From Fidelibacterota bacterium (lineage in GTDB: Bacteria; Pseudomonadota; Alphaproteobacteria; Rhodospirillales; Rhodospirillaceae): 64,000 bases of DNA. The notes beneath the pieces are model-generated. The model did not search any database and was not told the origin of the DNA. It saw nothing but the letters and a program-made list of their open reading frames with translations. How positions within the stretch are numbered: the stretch's first letter is position 1; every line of letters begins with the position of its first letter. Location of the stretch: the NCBI GenBank assembly GCA_947476275.1, contig CANJPQ010000013.1, forward strand, positions 62,001 through 126,000, in the 5' to 3' direction. The translations under genes and the position numbers were made by a program. Below, one piece after another: positions 18,660 through 29,104 of the stretch.

Positions 18660-19483
18660 GACGCGGTGGCGTGACGCTGGTTGTAGAGCTGGACGATCGA
18701 GGCGGCGGTTTCTTCGATCGAACGCCGTGTGACGTCGATCACCGGCCAGCCGTATTTGGTGAACAGACGGCGCGACTCCGCGACCTCCTCACGCACGGAA
18801 TCGACATCGGCATAACTCACCGACCGTTCCTCATTCATGATGCGCAGCCGGCTCTGGCGGATGTCAGTCAAGCTGCGCGGTTCGCGGGTCAGCCCGACGA
18901 ATAGCGGCTTCGGCGCAGCGAAGAGTTCGTCCGGCATCGTCATGTGCGGTACGAGCGGAATGTTGCCGACCTTGAATCCACGATTGGCGAGATACATGCA
19001 CGTCGGCGTTTTCGACGTGCGCGACACGCCGACCAGAATGATATCCGCCTCCGCCATGGTTGCCAGCGACTGGCCGTCGTCGTGCTGCATGCCGAAATGC
19101 ATGGCGTCGATGCGCTCGAAATAGCCTTCGTCGAGGGCGTGCTGCCGACCGATCTCCGCGAGGCCCTGACGTTTGAAGAAAGCCGCCAGGGCCTGCATCA
19201 CAGGATCGAGCGCGGAGACACACGGTATCTTCAGTTCGCGGCAGGCCGTTTCCAGGGGCTGGCGGATCTTGGCGTCGAGCAGTGTGAATATGACCAGGCC
19301 GGGCGCGGCCTTCAGCCCCTCAATCACCCGCGCCATCTGGCCGGGCGTGCGGACCAGCCACCAGAAATGCTCGGTCACCTCGACTTCGTCGTATTGAACC
19401 AGACAGGCGCGAGCGATGTTGGTCACGGTCTCTCCGGACGAGTCGGAGACCAGATGAAGGTTGAAGGCGCCGCTTGCGGTCAT
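18656..19483 (-). CDS. ppsR: PEP synthase / pyruvate dikinase regulatory protein (bifunctional kinase-pyrophosphorylase)
   Basis: 275 residues. DUF299 family: ADP-dependent kinase and Pi-dependent pyrophosphorylase acting on a Thr of PEP synthase or pyruvate phosphate dikinase. HLVSDSSGETV begins the protein, AEADIILVGVSRTSKTPTCMYLANRG is the P-loop, and NIPLVPHM follows. First gene of the leftward operon and the nearest gene on that side of the candidate origin, the place held by its orthologue next to the Caulobacter and Rickettsia origins. Confidence 0.93.
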   Translation of the reverse strand: MTASGAFNLHLVSDSSGETVTNIARACLVQYDEVEVTEHFWWLVRTPGQMARVIEGLKAAPGLVIFTLLDAKIRQPLETACRELKIPCVSALDPVMQALAAFFKRQGLAEIGRQHALDEGYFERIDAMHFGMQHDDGQSLATMAEADIILVGVSRTSKTPTCMYLANRGFKVGNIPLVPHMTMPDELFAAPKPLFVGLTREPRSLTDIRQSRLRIMNEERSVSYADVDSVREEVAESRRLFTKYGWPVIDVTRRSIEETAASIVQLYNQRHATAS

Positions 19484-20126
19484 GGTGGCGGGTTCTGAAG
19501 GCTGCTTTCGACCGGCATGCGGTCGGGGTTGATCCGGTGGATAACATATTCTTAGCGCGGATAACTCAAGCCTCGCGCCGCTGCGGCCAAAACCGGTCCC
19601 GGTGACCCTAATTTGGTACCTGATCTACACATTCCGGCCGGGACGCGATGAATTGTGGGAATCAGGGGACAGGGGAAGATGTCCCCAGCCTTCAGCTCCT
19701 TTTCCCCATCAATCAAGGGGCAACCTCCCGTTGGATTGCACACGCTTTCCACCGCGTTTTCCACAGGGTTTGCGGAAACAGATGTGACGCACCGACGCCA
19801 TGGGGATAATCAGCCTGCAAGGGTGAATCCCCGGCTCGCACAGGCCCAACATCTACAACTACCAAAAGGATTCTTTCTTCAGATTGGTATCTAAGTCGGG
19901 ATAAGTCCGTGGTCGGAACAGGCCAGGTTCCCCAGCGAGATCATTGACTTGTGGGAATGTCTCCCGTATCACTCCCACGGTCACACATCGGGCGGTCGTC
20001 CCGAAGCGCCGAAGTTTTCCTTCCGGCAAGCGTCTTCCCTCCGCTTTCAATGCGGGCCTCTCCCGCCTCCTGACACCACCTCCCCGCGTCCCTCGTAAAT
20101 TCATCGATCCTTCTCCAGGCCATGCC
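19484..20126. other. Candidate chromosomal replication origin (oriC)
   Basis: 643 bases without a gene, flanked by divergent ppsR and rho operons. DnaA-box-like 9-mers (TGTGGATAA or TTATCCACA) with one mismatch: 19536-19544, 19757-19765 and 19801-19809; with two mismatches: 19556-19564 and 19896-19904. A 10-base direct repeat TTGTGGGAAT occurs at 19653-19662 and 19949-19958. Hairpins: CGACCG/CGGTCG at 19509-19525 and GGGGACA/TGTCCCC at 19665-19686. Three GANTC sites (19659, 19825, 19869) are about the chance number. The stretch 19850-19910 is relatively AT-rich. The neighbouring gene order matches known alphaproteobacterial origins; dnaA and hemE are not in the window. Confidence 0.7.
19944..19972 (+). 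promoter_or_regulatory. Candidate sigma-70 promoter of rho
   Basis: TTGACT at 19944-19949, a 17-base spacer, and TATCAC at 19967-19972. This predicts a ~150-base leader before the rho ATG, and a long leader is usual for autoregulated rho. The -35 overlaps the second copy of the TTGTGGGAAT repeat in the candidate origin. Confidence 0.4.
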
Positions 20127-21383
<1,257 letters not shown>

Positions 21384-21555
21384 GTCCGCCCAAGGTACGT
21401 TTGGCCGCGGCAGGGGCGGTGCGATTAAGGCACTGCCGCCACATAAACACCTCTAGTTCTTCAAGGTTGAGCCCGATTGCGACCATCGGGTGCGCTCATA
21501 TTCCTTCGTGCCAGTTCGGGGCATACCCGGGCGCAGAAGTACGAAGGAGGACGTT

Positions 21556-21924
21556 ATGCAGGTTTCCAAGATTATCGCTGGTGCTCTGTCGATCGGCCTG
21601 ATTGCTGGAGCGGCGTACGCGCTCGACAAGAGCAGCGAGAAGGGCATGGTCAACGCGCGCGAAGCGATCTGTGCCAGCACCTCCCTCGGCGTCATTGATC
21701 AGAGCGAATGCAAGACGCAAATGCAGGCCGCGAGCACCGAAACTGAGAAGCAACAGATCGCGACGCGCTATCGCTCGAAGGCGGATATGCGTGCCTTCCG
21801 CGAATCCATCGGTGTCTCGAACTCCGGCGGTGTGAGTGGCACGACAGCGACGCCCAGATCTTTGAATGCGCCGAACGCGACCACCCAGCCAGCGGCTCCC
21901 AGCGCCCCGGCGGTGAAGAAGTAA
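21556..21924 (+). CDS. Small exported protein of unknown function
   Basis: 122 residues from the ATG at 21556, chosen for the near-perfect AAGGAGG 5 bases upstream. A signal peptide (KIIAGALSIGLIAGAAYA) is followed by a short mature region with two Cys (AICASTSLG, SECKTQMQ) that could form a disulfide, then a low-complexity Ala/Pro/Thr tail (TTQPAAPSAPAVKK). No family recognised. Followed by a strong intrinsic terminator. Confidence 0.7.
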   Translation: MQVSKIIAGALSIGLIAGAAYALDKSSEKGMVNAREAICASTSLGVIDQSECKTQMQAASTETEKQQIATRYRSKADMRAFRESIGVSNSGGVSGTTATPRSLNAPNATTQPAAPSAPAVKK

Positions 21925-21951
21925 CCCGAGAAGCGAACGCGTGAAAAACCT

Positions 21952-21980
21952 GGGCCGGCCGCCGTGGCCGGCCCTTTTTT
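21952..21980 (+). terminator. Rho-independent terminator
   Basis: Perfect 9-bp stem GGGCCGGCC (21952-21960) / GGCCGGCCC (21966-21974), loop GCCGT, then six T. Ends the transcript of the small exported protein, and lies directly beside the stop of the converging qor gene. Confidence 0.88.
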
Positions 21981-21981
21981 C

Positions 21982-22959
21982 TTACGGCAGTAGGATCGTC
22001 GATCCGGTGGTGCCGCGGCCTTCAAGCGCGCGATGCGCGCCCGCTGCATCGGCCAGGGGGAACGACTGGCCGACATCGACCTTGATCGCGCCCCGACCGA
22101 CGACATCGAATAATTCGGCGCAACCGCGTTCCATGTCGGCGCGTGCGCTGACGTAGTCACCGAGCCGCGGTCGCGTCACAGACTGCGATCCCTTCCCAGC
22201 GAGTGTTCCTGAATCGATCGCTGGCACCGGCCCAGACGCGTTGCCGAAGGTGACCATGAGCCCGCGCGGTCGGAGACAATCGAGCGAACTCATGAATGTG
22301 TCCTTGCCGACGCCGTCGTATACCACCGGCACGCCTTTGCCGCCGGTGATGTCGCGCACCTTCTTCACCCAATCCTCCTCGCGGTACAGAATGACGTGGT
22401 CGTACCCGGCGCTCTTGGCAAGATCGACTTTCGCGGCCGACCCGACCGTGCCGATGACAGTCAGCCCGAGCGCGCGCGCCCATTGTCCGAAGATCAAGCC
22501 GACACCGCCCGCCGCGGCATGAAACAGCACCGTGTCACCCTTCTGCGGTACGAAGTGCAGGCCGCGCAGCAGGTACCACACGGTCAAGCCGCGCAGCATC
22601 ATACCTGCGACCTGCTCGTCTTTGAGTCCGGACGGAACTTTCACGACCGCTCCGGCAGGGATCACACGTTCTTCCGCATAGCCGCCGACCGGACCATTTC
22701 CATACGCCACGCGGTCGCCGACCTTGACGTCTGTCACGCCATCGCCAATCGCTGTGACGGTGCCGACGGCTTCAGAGCCTGGGGTCAGCGGCAGCGGCAA
22801 TTTGTAGAGGCCCGAGCGATGATAGGTGTCGAGGAAGTTCACACCGATGGCGGTCTGCTTGAGGCGAATCTCGCCAGGCTTGGGCGTCGGCACCGTGACG
22901 TCGGCGAGTTTCATTACGTCCGGTCCGCCGGTTTCGGTCACGACAATCGCTTTGGTCAC
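21982..22959 (-). CDS. qor: Quinone oxidoreductase-type zinc-independent MDR protein
   Basis: 325 residues from a GTG at 22959 with GGAG just upstream; a longer frame runs through ogt and is rejected. Medium-chain dehydrogenase/reductase: TKAIVVTETGGPDVMKL start, IGVNFLDTYHRSGLY (the QOR signature, lacking zinc ligands), GSEAVGTVTAIGDGV. The NADPH fold is FHAAAGGVGLIFGQWARALG, ending HRALEGRGTTGSTILLP. Reduces quinones or enones with NADPH. Lies 11 bases downstream of ogt on the same strand. Confidence 0.92.
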   Translation of the reverse strand: MTKAIVVTETGGPDVMKLADVTVPTPKPGEIRLKQTAIGVNFLDTYHRSGLYKLPLPLTPGSEAVGTVTAIGDGVTDVKVGDRVAYGNGPVGGYAEERVIPAGAVVKVPSGLKDEQVAGMMLRGLTVWYLLRGLHFVPQKGDTVLFHAAAGGVGLIFGQWARALGLTVIGTVGSAAKVDLAKSAGYDHVILYREEDWVKKVRDITGGKGVPVVYDGVGKDTFMSSLDCLRPRGLMVTFGNASGPVPAIDSGTLAGKGSQSVTRPRLGDYVSARADMERGCAELFDVVGRGAIKVDVGQSFPLADAAGAHRALEGRGTTGSTILLP

Positions 22960-22970
22960 GGGCAAGCCTC

Positions 22971-23432
22971 CTAGAGAAGTGTCACCGGCAGCGCGCCTTC
23001 GAGCTGCAGTAAGGCGGTCTTTGTATCCAAACCTCCTGCGCCGGAATAGCCCCCGAGCTTCCCGCCCGCGGCCACCACGCGATGGCACGGAATCAGGATC
23101 GGCAATGGATTGCGGCCGCAGGCAGTGCCGACGGACTGGGCGCTGGCGTCGAGATTGCCGGCAAGCGTGCCGTAGGTTTGAGTCTTGCCATAGGGGATGC
23201 GCAGCATCAGACGCCAGACGTGTTTCTGGAAGTCGGAGCCATGGGGCGCGAGCGGCAGATCGAATTTCGTCAGCTTGCCGTCGAAATAATCCTCGAGCTG
23301 CGCTTTGGCTTTCTTGAGGAGCGGTGTGGCGGTCTGATCGCGGCCCCAGCCCCAATCGACGGCGACGATCTTCCCGTCGTCTTCACTCAGGGTGAGATCG
23401 CCCAAGGGGGAATGCATCGAGAGTTGCGGCAT
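22971..23432 (-). CDS. ogt: Methylated-DNA-protein cysteine methyltransferase
   Basis: 153 residues from the ATG at 23432. Single-use suicide repair protein that takes the methyl group from O6-methylguanine. Active site ILIPCHRVV with Cys ~116, the Asn hinge in CGRNPLPI, Arg finger helix SAQSVGTACGRN, and the C-terminal GGYSGAGGLDTKTALLQLEG. An N-terminal Ogt-like domain (SPLGDLTLSEDDGKIVAVDWG) precedes. No AraC/Ada regulatory half. Two bases downstream of the DUF255 gene. Confidence 0.93.
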   Translation of the reverse strand: MPQLSMHSPLGDLTLSEDDGKIVAVDWGWGRDQTATPLLKKAKAQLEDYFDGKLTKFDLPLAPHGSDFQKHVWRLMLRIPYGKTQTYGTLAGNLDASAQSVGTACGRNPLPILIPCHRVVAAGGKLGGYSGAGGLDTKTALLQLEGALPVTLL

Positions 23433-23434
23433 GG

Positions 23435-25480
23435 TTACACCAGCGCGGCTGTAAGATCGGTAGCGGATGTGACCGGCGCCTCGCACACCGGCCCGCGACA
23501 GATATATGCCGTCGTCTTGCCATCGACGCGTTTCTTGCCGTGGGCGGGATGTGACGGCGCCAACGCATCGCCATCGTCGATGCGAGCGACGATCAAGTTC
23601 GGCGCCGGCGAAGTATGCGCCGCCGTCAGCATTGCGGCTGTCTCGGTGGAGTCCGGATGCCCGACGATCACGACCTGGATAGAATCCTCCAATAGCGCAA
23701 AGCCGGAGAGGAGTGCGGTGCCGTGGGGAAACGCACGCAAGGCCTCGACACTGAGCGCAGCGACCGTGGCACCAGCGCGGGTGCGGTCATCCGCTTCGCC
23801 GGTGATGTAGTACAGCCGCGCCAATGCAAAAACCATCGCGCCATTGCCCGACGGCGTGGCGGAATCGTTGGCGGTCTTGGTGCGTACGATCAGGGTTTCC
23901 GCGTCGCTGGCGGTGAAGAAATAGCCGCCGCTCTCCTCGTCCCAATAAAGCGCATGGGCCGTCTCGACCCAATTGCGTGCGTAGCCGAGATAGGTGGAGT
24001 TGCCGGTGACCTCAAACAAGGCTAGCGCCGCATTCGCCATATGCGCGTAGTCATCGAGCATCGCGGTCGCCTGTAGCCGTCCGGCGCACCAGGCGTGGCC
24101 CAAGCGCTCGCCGCCGTCTTCGTCAGCCCACGTCATCGTTTCGCGCACAGCGGCGAAGGCACGCGCGGCGGCGGCGATCCAAGATTTTTCCTTGAACGTG
24201 GCGCCGGCGCGGGCCAGCGCAGCAATCATCAGCCCGTTCCAATCGGCCAAAGCCTTGTCATCGCGACCTGGGCGGATGCGGCTTTCGCGGGCCTGCAATA
24301 GCACTTCGCACATCTGCGCCATGTGCTCTTCGTCGACTGTGTCGTAGGGCGTTGCGGTGCGATTGGGGATCGCATGCCCTTCCCAATTTCCTGACGCTGT
24401 GACGTCATAGGCGGCCTTAAAACCTTCTGCGTCTGCACCTAGAAGCTCGTCGATCTGCGCTTCCGTCCAGACGGTGAATTTGCCTTCCTTGCCTTCGGAG
24501 TCCGCATCGAGGGCCGCCGCGAAGGCGCCGTTGTCGGCGAACATTTCCCGCAGAAGCCAGGTGACCGTCTCTCGCACGCGCGCGGCGAACAGCGGCGCGC
24601 GTGTATCTCGCCACACCAGCGTCAGAAGTTCGATCAGCTGCGCATTGTCGTAGAGCATCTTCTCGAAGTGCGGTACCAGCCAGCGCGCATCCGTCGAATA
24701 GCGCGCAAAGCCGCCACCGACGTGATCGTAGATCCCGCCCTGGCAAATCGCTTCGAGGGTATGTGTAACGGCATCTCGTAATTCGACGCGCTCGTGGCGA
24801 TGGGCCATGCGCCAGAGGAAATCGTACACAAAGGGCATCGGAAACTTGGGCGCGCCTTTGAGGCCGCCGTATTCCGTGTCGATGTACTCGAGCAGGCTGA
24901 TGGCAACGTCCTGCATCAGCGGCAGCGAAAGGCCATCGCGCAATTGTTCCTGACCGTGTTTGCCCAGCGCCTCGACCAGGGCCGCACCCTGTTTGCCAAC
25001 GTCGTCGCGCATCTCGCGCCACACGCGATCGATCTGGGTCAGGACTTCGGTAAAGCTCGGGCGGCCGTAGGCCGGCTGCGGCGGGAAATAGGTACCGCCC
25101 CAAAACGGGGTGCCGTCGGGTGTCAGGAACATGGTGAGCGGCCAGCCGCCGTGTTCGCCGAGTAGTGCAAGTGCCTTCTGGTAAATCGCGTCGAGGTCGG
25201 GGCGCTCCTCCCGGTCGACCTTGATGTTCACGAACAGGCGGTTCATGTGCGCCGCGACGTCGGCGTTCTCAAAACTTTCATGGGCCATCACGTGGCACCA
25301 ATGGCAAGCAGAGTACCCGACGGACAGGAGGATTGGCCGATCCGCCACCACGGCGGCCTGAAGGGCATTGTCGCACCACGGCCACCATTCCACCGGATTG
25401 GCCATGTGTTGGCGGAGATAGGGGCTGGTTTCCGCGCCGAGCCGGTTATGCCCGGGCGGAAAATATGAATCGACGGACAT
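23435..25480 (-). CDS. Thioredoxin-domain protein of the DUF255/YyaL (spermatogenesis-associated 20) family
   Basis: 681 residues, full length for the family. N-terminal thioredoxin-like domain begins NRLGAETSPYLRQHMANPVEWWPW, with the CHWCHVMAHESFE motif (Cys pair ~60) and NIKVDREERPDLD. The remainder is an (alpha/alpha) toroid like glycosidases/epimerases (GGIYDHVGGGFARYSTD, HFEKMLYDNAQL, KALADWNGLMIAAL). Cytoplasmic; biochemical role undetermined. Head of a yyaL-like-ogt-qor operon that points toward the origin, against the flanking rho and mnmE genes. Confidence 0.92.
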   Translation of the reverse strand: MSVDSYFPPGHNRLGAETSPYLRQHMANPVEWWPWCDNALQAAVVADRPILLSVGYSACHWCHVMAHESFENADVAAHMNRLFVNIKVDREERPDLDAIYQKALALLGEHGGWPLTMFLTPDGTPFWGGTYFPPQPAYGRPSFTEVLTQIDRVWREMRDDVGKQGAALVEALGKHGQEQLRDGLSLPLMQDVAISLLEYIDTEYGGLKGAPKFPMPFVYDFLWRMAHRHERVELRDAVTHTLEAICQGGIYDHVGGGFARYSTDARWLVPHFEKMLYDNAQLIELLTLVWRDTRAPLFAARVRETVTWLLREMFADNGAFAAALDADSEGKEGKFTVWTEAQIDELLGADAEGFKAAYDVTASGNWEGHAIPNRTATPYDTVDEEHMAQMCEVLLQARESRIRPGRDDKALADWNGLMIAALARAGATFKEKSWIAAAARAFAAVRETMTWADEDGGERLGHAWCAGRLQATAMLDDYAHMANAALALFEVTGNSTYLGYARNWVETAHALYWDEESGGYFFTASDAETLIVRTKTANDSATPSGNGAMVFALARLYYITGEADDRTRAGATVAALSVEALRAFPHGTALLSGFALLEDSIQVVIVGHPDSTETAAMLTAAHTSPAPNLIVARIDDGDALAPSHPAHGKKRVDGKTTAYICRGPVCEAPVTSATDLTAALV

Positions 25481-25574
25481 TGCGCTTAACGATGGGACCG
25501 GTCGTGGACAGGGAGCGGGAGCAACCTCTACCTTAGGACTCCCCCAAGCCCTTTCCTAGCAGCAGGAGTGCACC

Positions 25575-25817
25575 ATGAAGGTCACCGTTAATATCGACTG
25601 CTCACCGGAAGAGGCGCGGGCTTTTCTCGGGCTCCCGGACGTTGCACCTTTGCAAGATGCAATGATGGCCCAGATGAAAGCGCAAATGGAGAAAACCGCC
25701 GCGGCGATGGACCCGGAGACCTTTATGAAGACGATCTTCCCTGCGCAAGCCGGCGGCCTTGCCGAAATCCAGAAAGCGTTCTGGGCGCAATTCACATCCG
25801 GAAATTCCAAGCCCTGA
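25575..25817 (+). CDS. DUF6489-type small protein
   Basis: 80 residues. MKVTVNIDCSPEEARAFLGLPDV at the start and a helical Met/Ala-rich middle (MAQMKAQMEKTAAAMDPETFMK) match a small alphaproteobacterial family found just before mnmE. No signal peptide. Function unknown. Ends 10 bases before the best mnmE start, so the two are probably co-transcribed and translationally linked. Confidence 0.8.
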   Translation: MKVTVNIDCSPEEARAFLGLPDVAPLQDAMMAQMKAQMEKTAAAMDPETFMKTIFPAQAGGLAEIQKAFWAQFTSGNSKP

Positions 25818-25827
25818 AGAGTCACCC

Positions 25828-27168
25828 CTGATCGACGACACCATCTTTGCGCTCGCTTCAGCGCCCGGCCGCAGCGGGATTGCCGTTGTGCGCCTGTCCG
25901 GTCCCGGCGCGGGCAAGGCGCTGCAGTTCCTCGGCACCGAAATCCCTGCGCCGCGCAAAGCGACACGCGCGCGATTGGTCGATCCTGAGTCAAAGGATCT
26001 CCTCGACGATGGCTTGGTCCTGTGGTTCCCACAGCCCGCGAGTTTCACGGGTGAGGACGTGGTGGAACTGCACCTTCACGGCGGACGGGCGATTGTCGCG
26101 TCGGTGTTGGCGGCTCTTGGCGGGATGCAGGGCCTGCGGCTCGCGGAGCCCGGCGAGTTCACGCGCAGAGCTTTCGCGCACGATAAGCTCGACTTGACGC
26201 AGGCGGAGGCCCTCGCGGACGCGATCGATGCCGAGACCCGTGTCCAGGCAAAGCAAGCGCTGCGGCAAATGGGCGGTGCGCTGAAAGAGCTGTACGACGA
26301 TTGGCGTCAACGTCTGATCCACACACTCGCCCATCTCGAAGCAGCGATCGATTTTCCGGACGAGGATCTTCCGCCGGATGTGGCGACGAAGGTGTGGCCT
26401 GAGTTGGCGCTGTTGCAGACCGATATCTCGCGGCACCTCGATGACCGCGGCCGTGGCGAGCGCGTGCGCGAAGGTTTGCGCATCGCTATTTTGGGGCCGC
26501 CGAATGCGGGCAAGTCGAGCTTGCTGAATTGGCTCGCGCGTCGCGATGCGGCGATCGTCTCGGCCATCCCGGGCACGACCCGCGACGTGATCGAAGTGCA
26601 GCTCGATATCGGCGGCTACGCGGTGACAGCCGTCGATACGGCCGGATTGCGCGAGACCACCGACGCGGTCGAGCAGGAAGGCGTACGCCGTGCAGAGGCC
26701 CAGGCCCGCGACGCAGATCTGCGGATCGTGTTGCTGGATTGCGCGTCTTATCCTGAGCGCGACGGCGCGACGCTGGCGATGATCAACGGCGACACGCTTG
26801 TGGCGGTGAACAAGGCCGACTTGCTTGACGCACCGCGGGAGATTGGGCGCGACGGCGACACCGGACAGCCGCTGCACTACATCTCCGTCGCGACCGGCTT
26901 CGGCCTCGACACACTCATGCATCGCCTGCAAACCTTGATCGCGCAGCGCTTCGACTCCGGTGCCGCGGTGCCGTTGACCCGGGCGCGCCACCGCCGCGAG
27001 CTTGAGGCGTGCATTGCCGCTCTCGGCCGCGCCGAAAGTAATGTCCAGGCGGAACTGGCGGCAGAAGACATCCGTATTGCGGCCCGTGCGCTCGGCCGGC
27101 TGACGGGTCGGGTCGAAGTCGACGAGGTGCTCGACGTGGTCTTCCGGGATTTCTGTATCGGCAAGTGA
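25828..27168 (+). CDS. mnmE: tRNA uridine-5-carboxymethylaminomethyl(34) GTPase MnmE (non-ATG start)
   Basis: 446 residues if it begins at CTG 25828. With MnmG it modifies the wobble uridine of tRNA. The N-terminal folate domain begins DDTIFALASAPGRSGIAVVRLSG; a helical domain and inserted G domain follow with G1 GPPNAGKSS (~223-231), G3 DTAGLRE and G4 NKADL. The C-terminal CIGK carries the conserved Cys. No ATG or GTG lies in frame near the expected start; the only standard alternative is TTG at 25759, which would add 23 atypical residues and overlap the previous gene. GAAGAG lies upstream of the CTG. Confidence 0.93.
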   Translation: MIDDTIFALASAPGRSGIAVVRLSGPGAGKALQFLGTEIPAPRKATRARLVDPESKDLLDDGLVLWFPQPASFTGEDVVELHLHGGRAIVASVLAALGGMQGLRLAEPGEFTRRAFAHDKLDLTQAEALADAIDAETRVQAKQALRQMGGALKELYDDWRQRLIHTLAHLEAAIDFPDEDLPPDVATKVWPELALLQTDISRHLDDRGRGERVREGLRIAILGPPNAGKSSLLNWLARRDAAIVSAIPGTTRDVIEVQLDIGGYAVTAVDTAGLRETTDAVEQEGVRRAEAQARDADLRIVLLDCASYPERDGATLAMINGDTLVAVNKADLLDAPREIGRDGDTGQPLHYISVATGFGLDTLMHRLQTLIAQRFDSGAAVPLTRARHRRELEACIAALGRAESNVQAELAAEDIRIAARALGRLTGRVEVDEVLDVVFRDFCIGK

Positions 27169-27217
27169 GTGGTTGAGTCGCTGGACGTGGACCCCTCGTT
27201 TGCGTTAAGCCGCGCCC

Positions 27218-29104
27218 ATGAGGGACACGCGCTCCTTTGACGTGATCGTCGTTGGCGGCGGCCATGCGGGCTGCGAAGCTGCGGCGGCGTCAGCGCGAGT
27301 CGGTGCGCGCACCCTGCTCCTCACGCACCGCCCCGACACCATCGGTCAGATGTCGTGCAACCCGGCCATCGGTGGTTTGGCCAAAGGGCATTTGGTGCGG
27401 GAGATCGACGCGCTCGACGGCATCATGGGCCGCGCCATCGATCGCGGCGGCATTCAGTTCAGGATCCTCAATCGGTCTAAGGGTCCAGCGGTCCGGGGTC
27501 CCCGGGCGCAGGCGGACCGGAAGCTATACAAGCAGGCGGTCCAAGCACTGCTGGCGGAACAACCCAATCTGGAGATCCGGGCCGGAGGCGTCGAAGATTT
27601 GATCCTCTCCGAGGATCGAACCTGTGTTGTCGGCGTCATCACGGGCGAAGGACAAACACTTCGGGCGGGTGCCGTGGTCCTGACAACCGGAACCTTCCTT
27701 AATGGATTGATTCATCGAGGAGAAGAGCGAATTCCCGCTGGTCGCGTTGGCGAGGCTCCAGCGCTGAAGCTGTCTGAAACACTGACATCCTTTGGCTTTG
27801 CCCTCGGACGTTTGAAGACGGGTACGCCGCCACGATTGGATGGGCGTACCATCGACTGGGCAGGGCTGGATCTCCAGCCGGGGGACGACCCGCCAGAGCC
27901 ATTCTCCTTTATGAGTGGTTCCATCCATACCCCCCAGGTCCAGTGCGGGGTGACCTACACCACGCCGGAAGCGCATCGTCTGATCCTGGCGAATAAGCAC
28001 CGCGCGCCGATGTATAACGGCCAGATCAAGAGCGCCGGCCCTCGATATTGTCCCTCCATCGAAGACAAAGTGGTGCGCTTCGCCGACCGCGATAGACACC
28101 AGATTTTCTTGGAGCCGGAAGGGCTTGACGATCATACCGTGTACCCGAACGGCATCTCTACGTCCCTGCCTGAGGACATACAGCGCGGCATCGTTAATTC
28201 CATGGCCGGGCTTGAGCACGCGGTGATCCTGCAAGCGGGCTACGCGATTGAATATGACTTCGTCGATCCGCGGGAGCTGCGCCCGAGTCTTGAGACGAAG
28301 AAGGTCGGCGGCCTCTTCTTCGCCGGCCAAGTCAACGGTACGACAGGCTATGAGGAAGCCGCTGCCCAGGGACTGCTCGCAGGCATGAATGCCGCGCGGC
28401 GTACCGGCGGATCCGAGCCGGCGACGTTCGATCGGGGCGAAGCCTATATTGGGGTGATGGTCGATGACCTGACGACGCTGGGCACATCCGAGCCCTATCG
28501 CATGTTCACCTCCCGTGCCGAGTACCGGCTGCTGCTTCGCGCGGATAACGCCGACCAACGTCTGACAAAGCGCGGCGGTGTCTTAGGCTTGGTAGGAGGC
28601 GAGCGCGCGAAGGCGTTCGCGGCCAAGGAAGCCGCCCTGACGGCGGCGCGCGCGGCCCTTACAGCCCAAGCTATGAGCCCAAAGCAGTTGGCGGATAAAG
28701 GTATTTCGGTCAATCAGGACGGCGTTCGCCGGACCGCGATCGATCTGTTGGCGCTGCCAGACGTGACGTACGCGCGCGTGACTGAGGTTTTTCCCGCCGC
28801 GGCAGGTCTCGACCCATCGATCGTTGAGCAACTCCATACGGACAGTCGCTATGCGGGGTATCTGCAACGACAGGACGCGGACATTCGCGCCTTCCGTCGC
28901 GACGAGGCGCTCCGCCTCCCCGCAGATTTGGACTATAGCCAAATCGGGGGGCTCTCGACTGAAGTCCGTCAGAAGCTGGCGACGACGCGGCCCGTCACCC
29001 TCGGTGCGGCATCGCGTATTCCGGGAATGACGCCGGCGGCGTTGACGGCGCTGCTGCGCTATGTTCAGCGCCCTCCCGTGTCGGCGCTTGCCGAGACCGC
29101 CTGA
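27218..29104 (+). CDS. mnmG: tRNA uridine-5-carboxymethylaminomethyl(34) synthesis enzyme MnmG (GidA)
   Basis: 628 residues. FAD enzyme working with MnmE on tRNA wobble uridines. FAD motif [20 protein letters not shown] at the N-terminus; the conserved [24 protein letters not shown] and [14 protein letters not shown]-type blocks; C-terminal MnmE-binding helices ([17 protein letters not shown]). Two conserved Cys are seen, in MSCNPA and in the VQCGVTYTT region. The stop is followed immediately by the rsmG TTG start. Confidence 0.97.
   Translation: MRDTRSFDVIVVGGGHAGCEAAAASARVGARTLLLTHRPDTIGQMSCNPAIGGLAKGHLVREIDALDGIMGRAIDRGGIQFRILNRSKGPAVRGPRAQADRKLYKQAVQALLAEQPNLEIRAGGVEDLILSEDRTCVVGVITGEGQTLRAGAVVLTTGTFLNGLIHRGEERIPAGRVGEAPALKLSETLTSFGFALGRLKTGTPPRLDGRTIDWAGLDLQPGDDPPEPFSFMSGSIHTPQVQCGVTYTTPEAHRLILANKHRAPMYNGQIKSAGPRYCPSIEDKVVRFADRDRHQIFLEPEGLDDHTVYPNGISTSLPEDIQRGIVNSMAGLEHAVILQAGYAIEYDFVDPRELRPSLETKKVGGLFFAGQVNGTTGYEEAAAQGLLAGMNAARRTGGSEPATFDRGEAYIGVMVDDLTTLGTSEPYRMFTSRAEYRLLLRADNADQRLTKRGGVLGLVGGERAKAFAAKEAALTAARAALTAQAMSPKQLADKGISVNQDGVRRTAIDLLALPDVTYARVTEVFPAAAGLDPSIVEQLHTDSRYAGYLQRQDADIRAFRRDEALRLPADLDYSQIGGLSTEVRQKLATTRPVTLGAASRIPGMTPAALTALLRYVQRPPVSALAETA

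Noticed and set aside
19659-19873. GANTC (CcrM) sites as origin marks
   Set aside because: Three sites in ~640 bases are about what chance predicts, so they do not by themselves support an origin.
19944-20126. 61-residue N-terminal extension of Rho
   Set aside because: It is Pro/Arg-rich and unlike Rho; the family start is [11 protein letters not shown] at 20127, and the region holds a promoter and origin repeats.
21982-23355. 457-residue frame with an N-terminal extension of Qor
   Set aside because: The extra part runs antisense-like over ogt; the GTG at 22959 has a clear ribosome-binding site and gives the family start.
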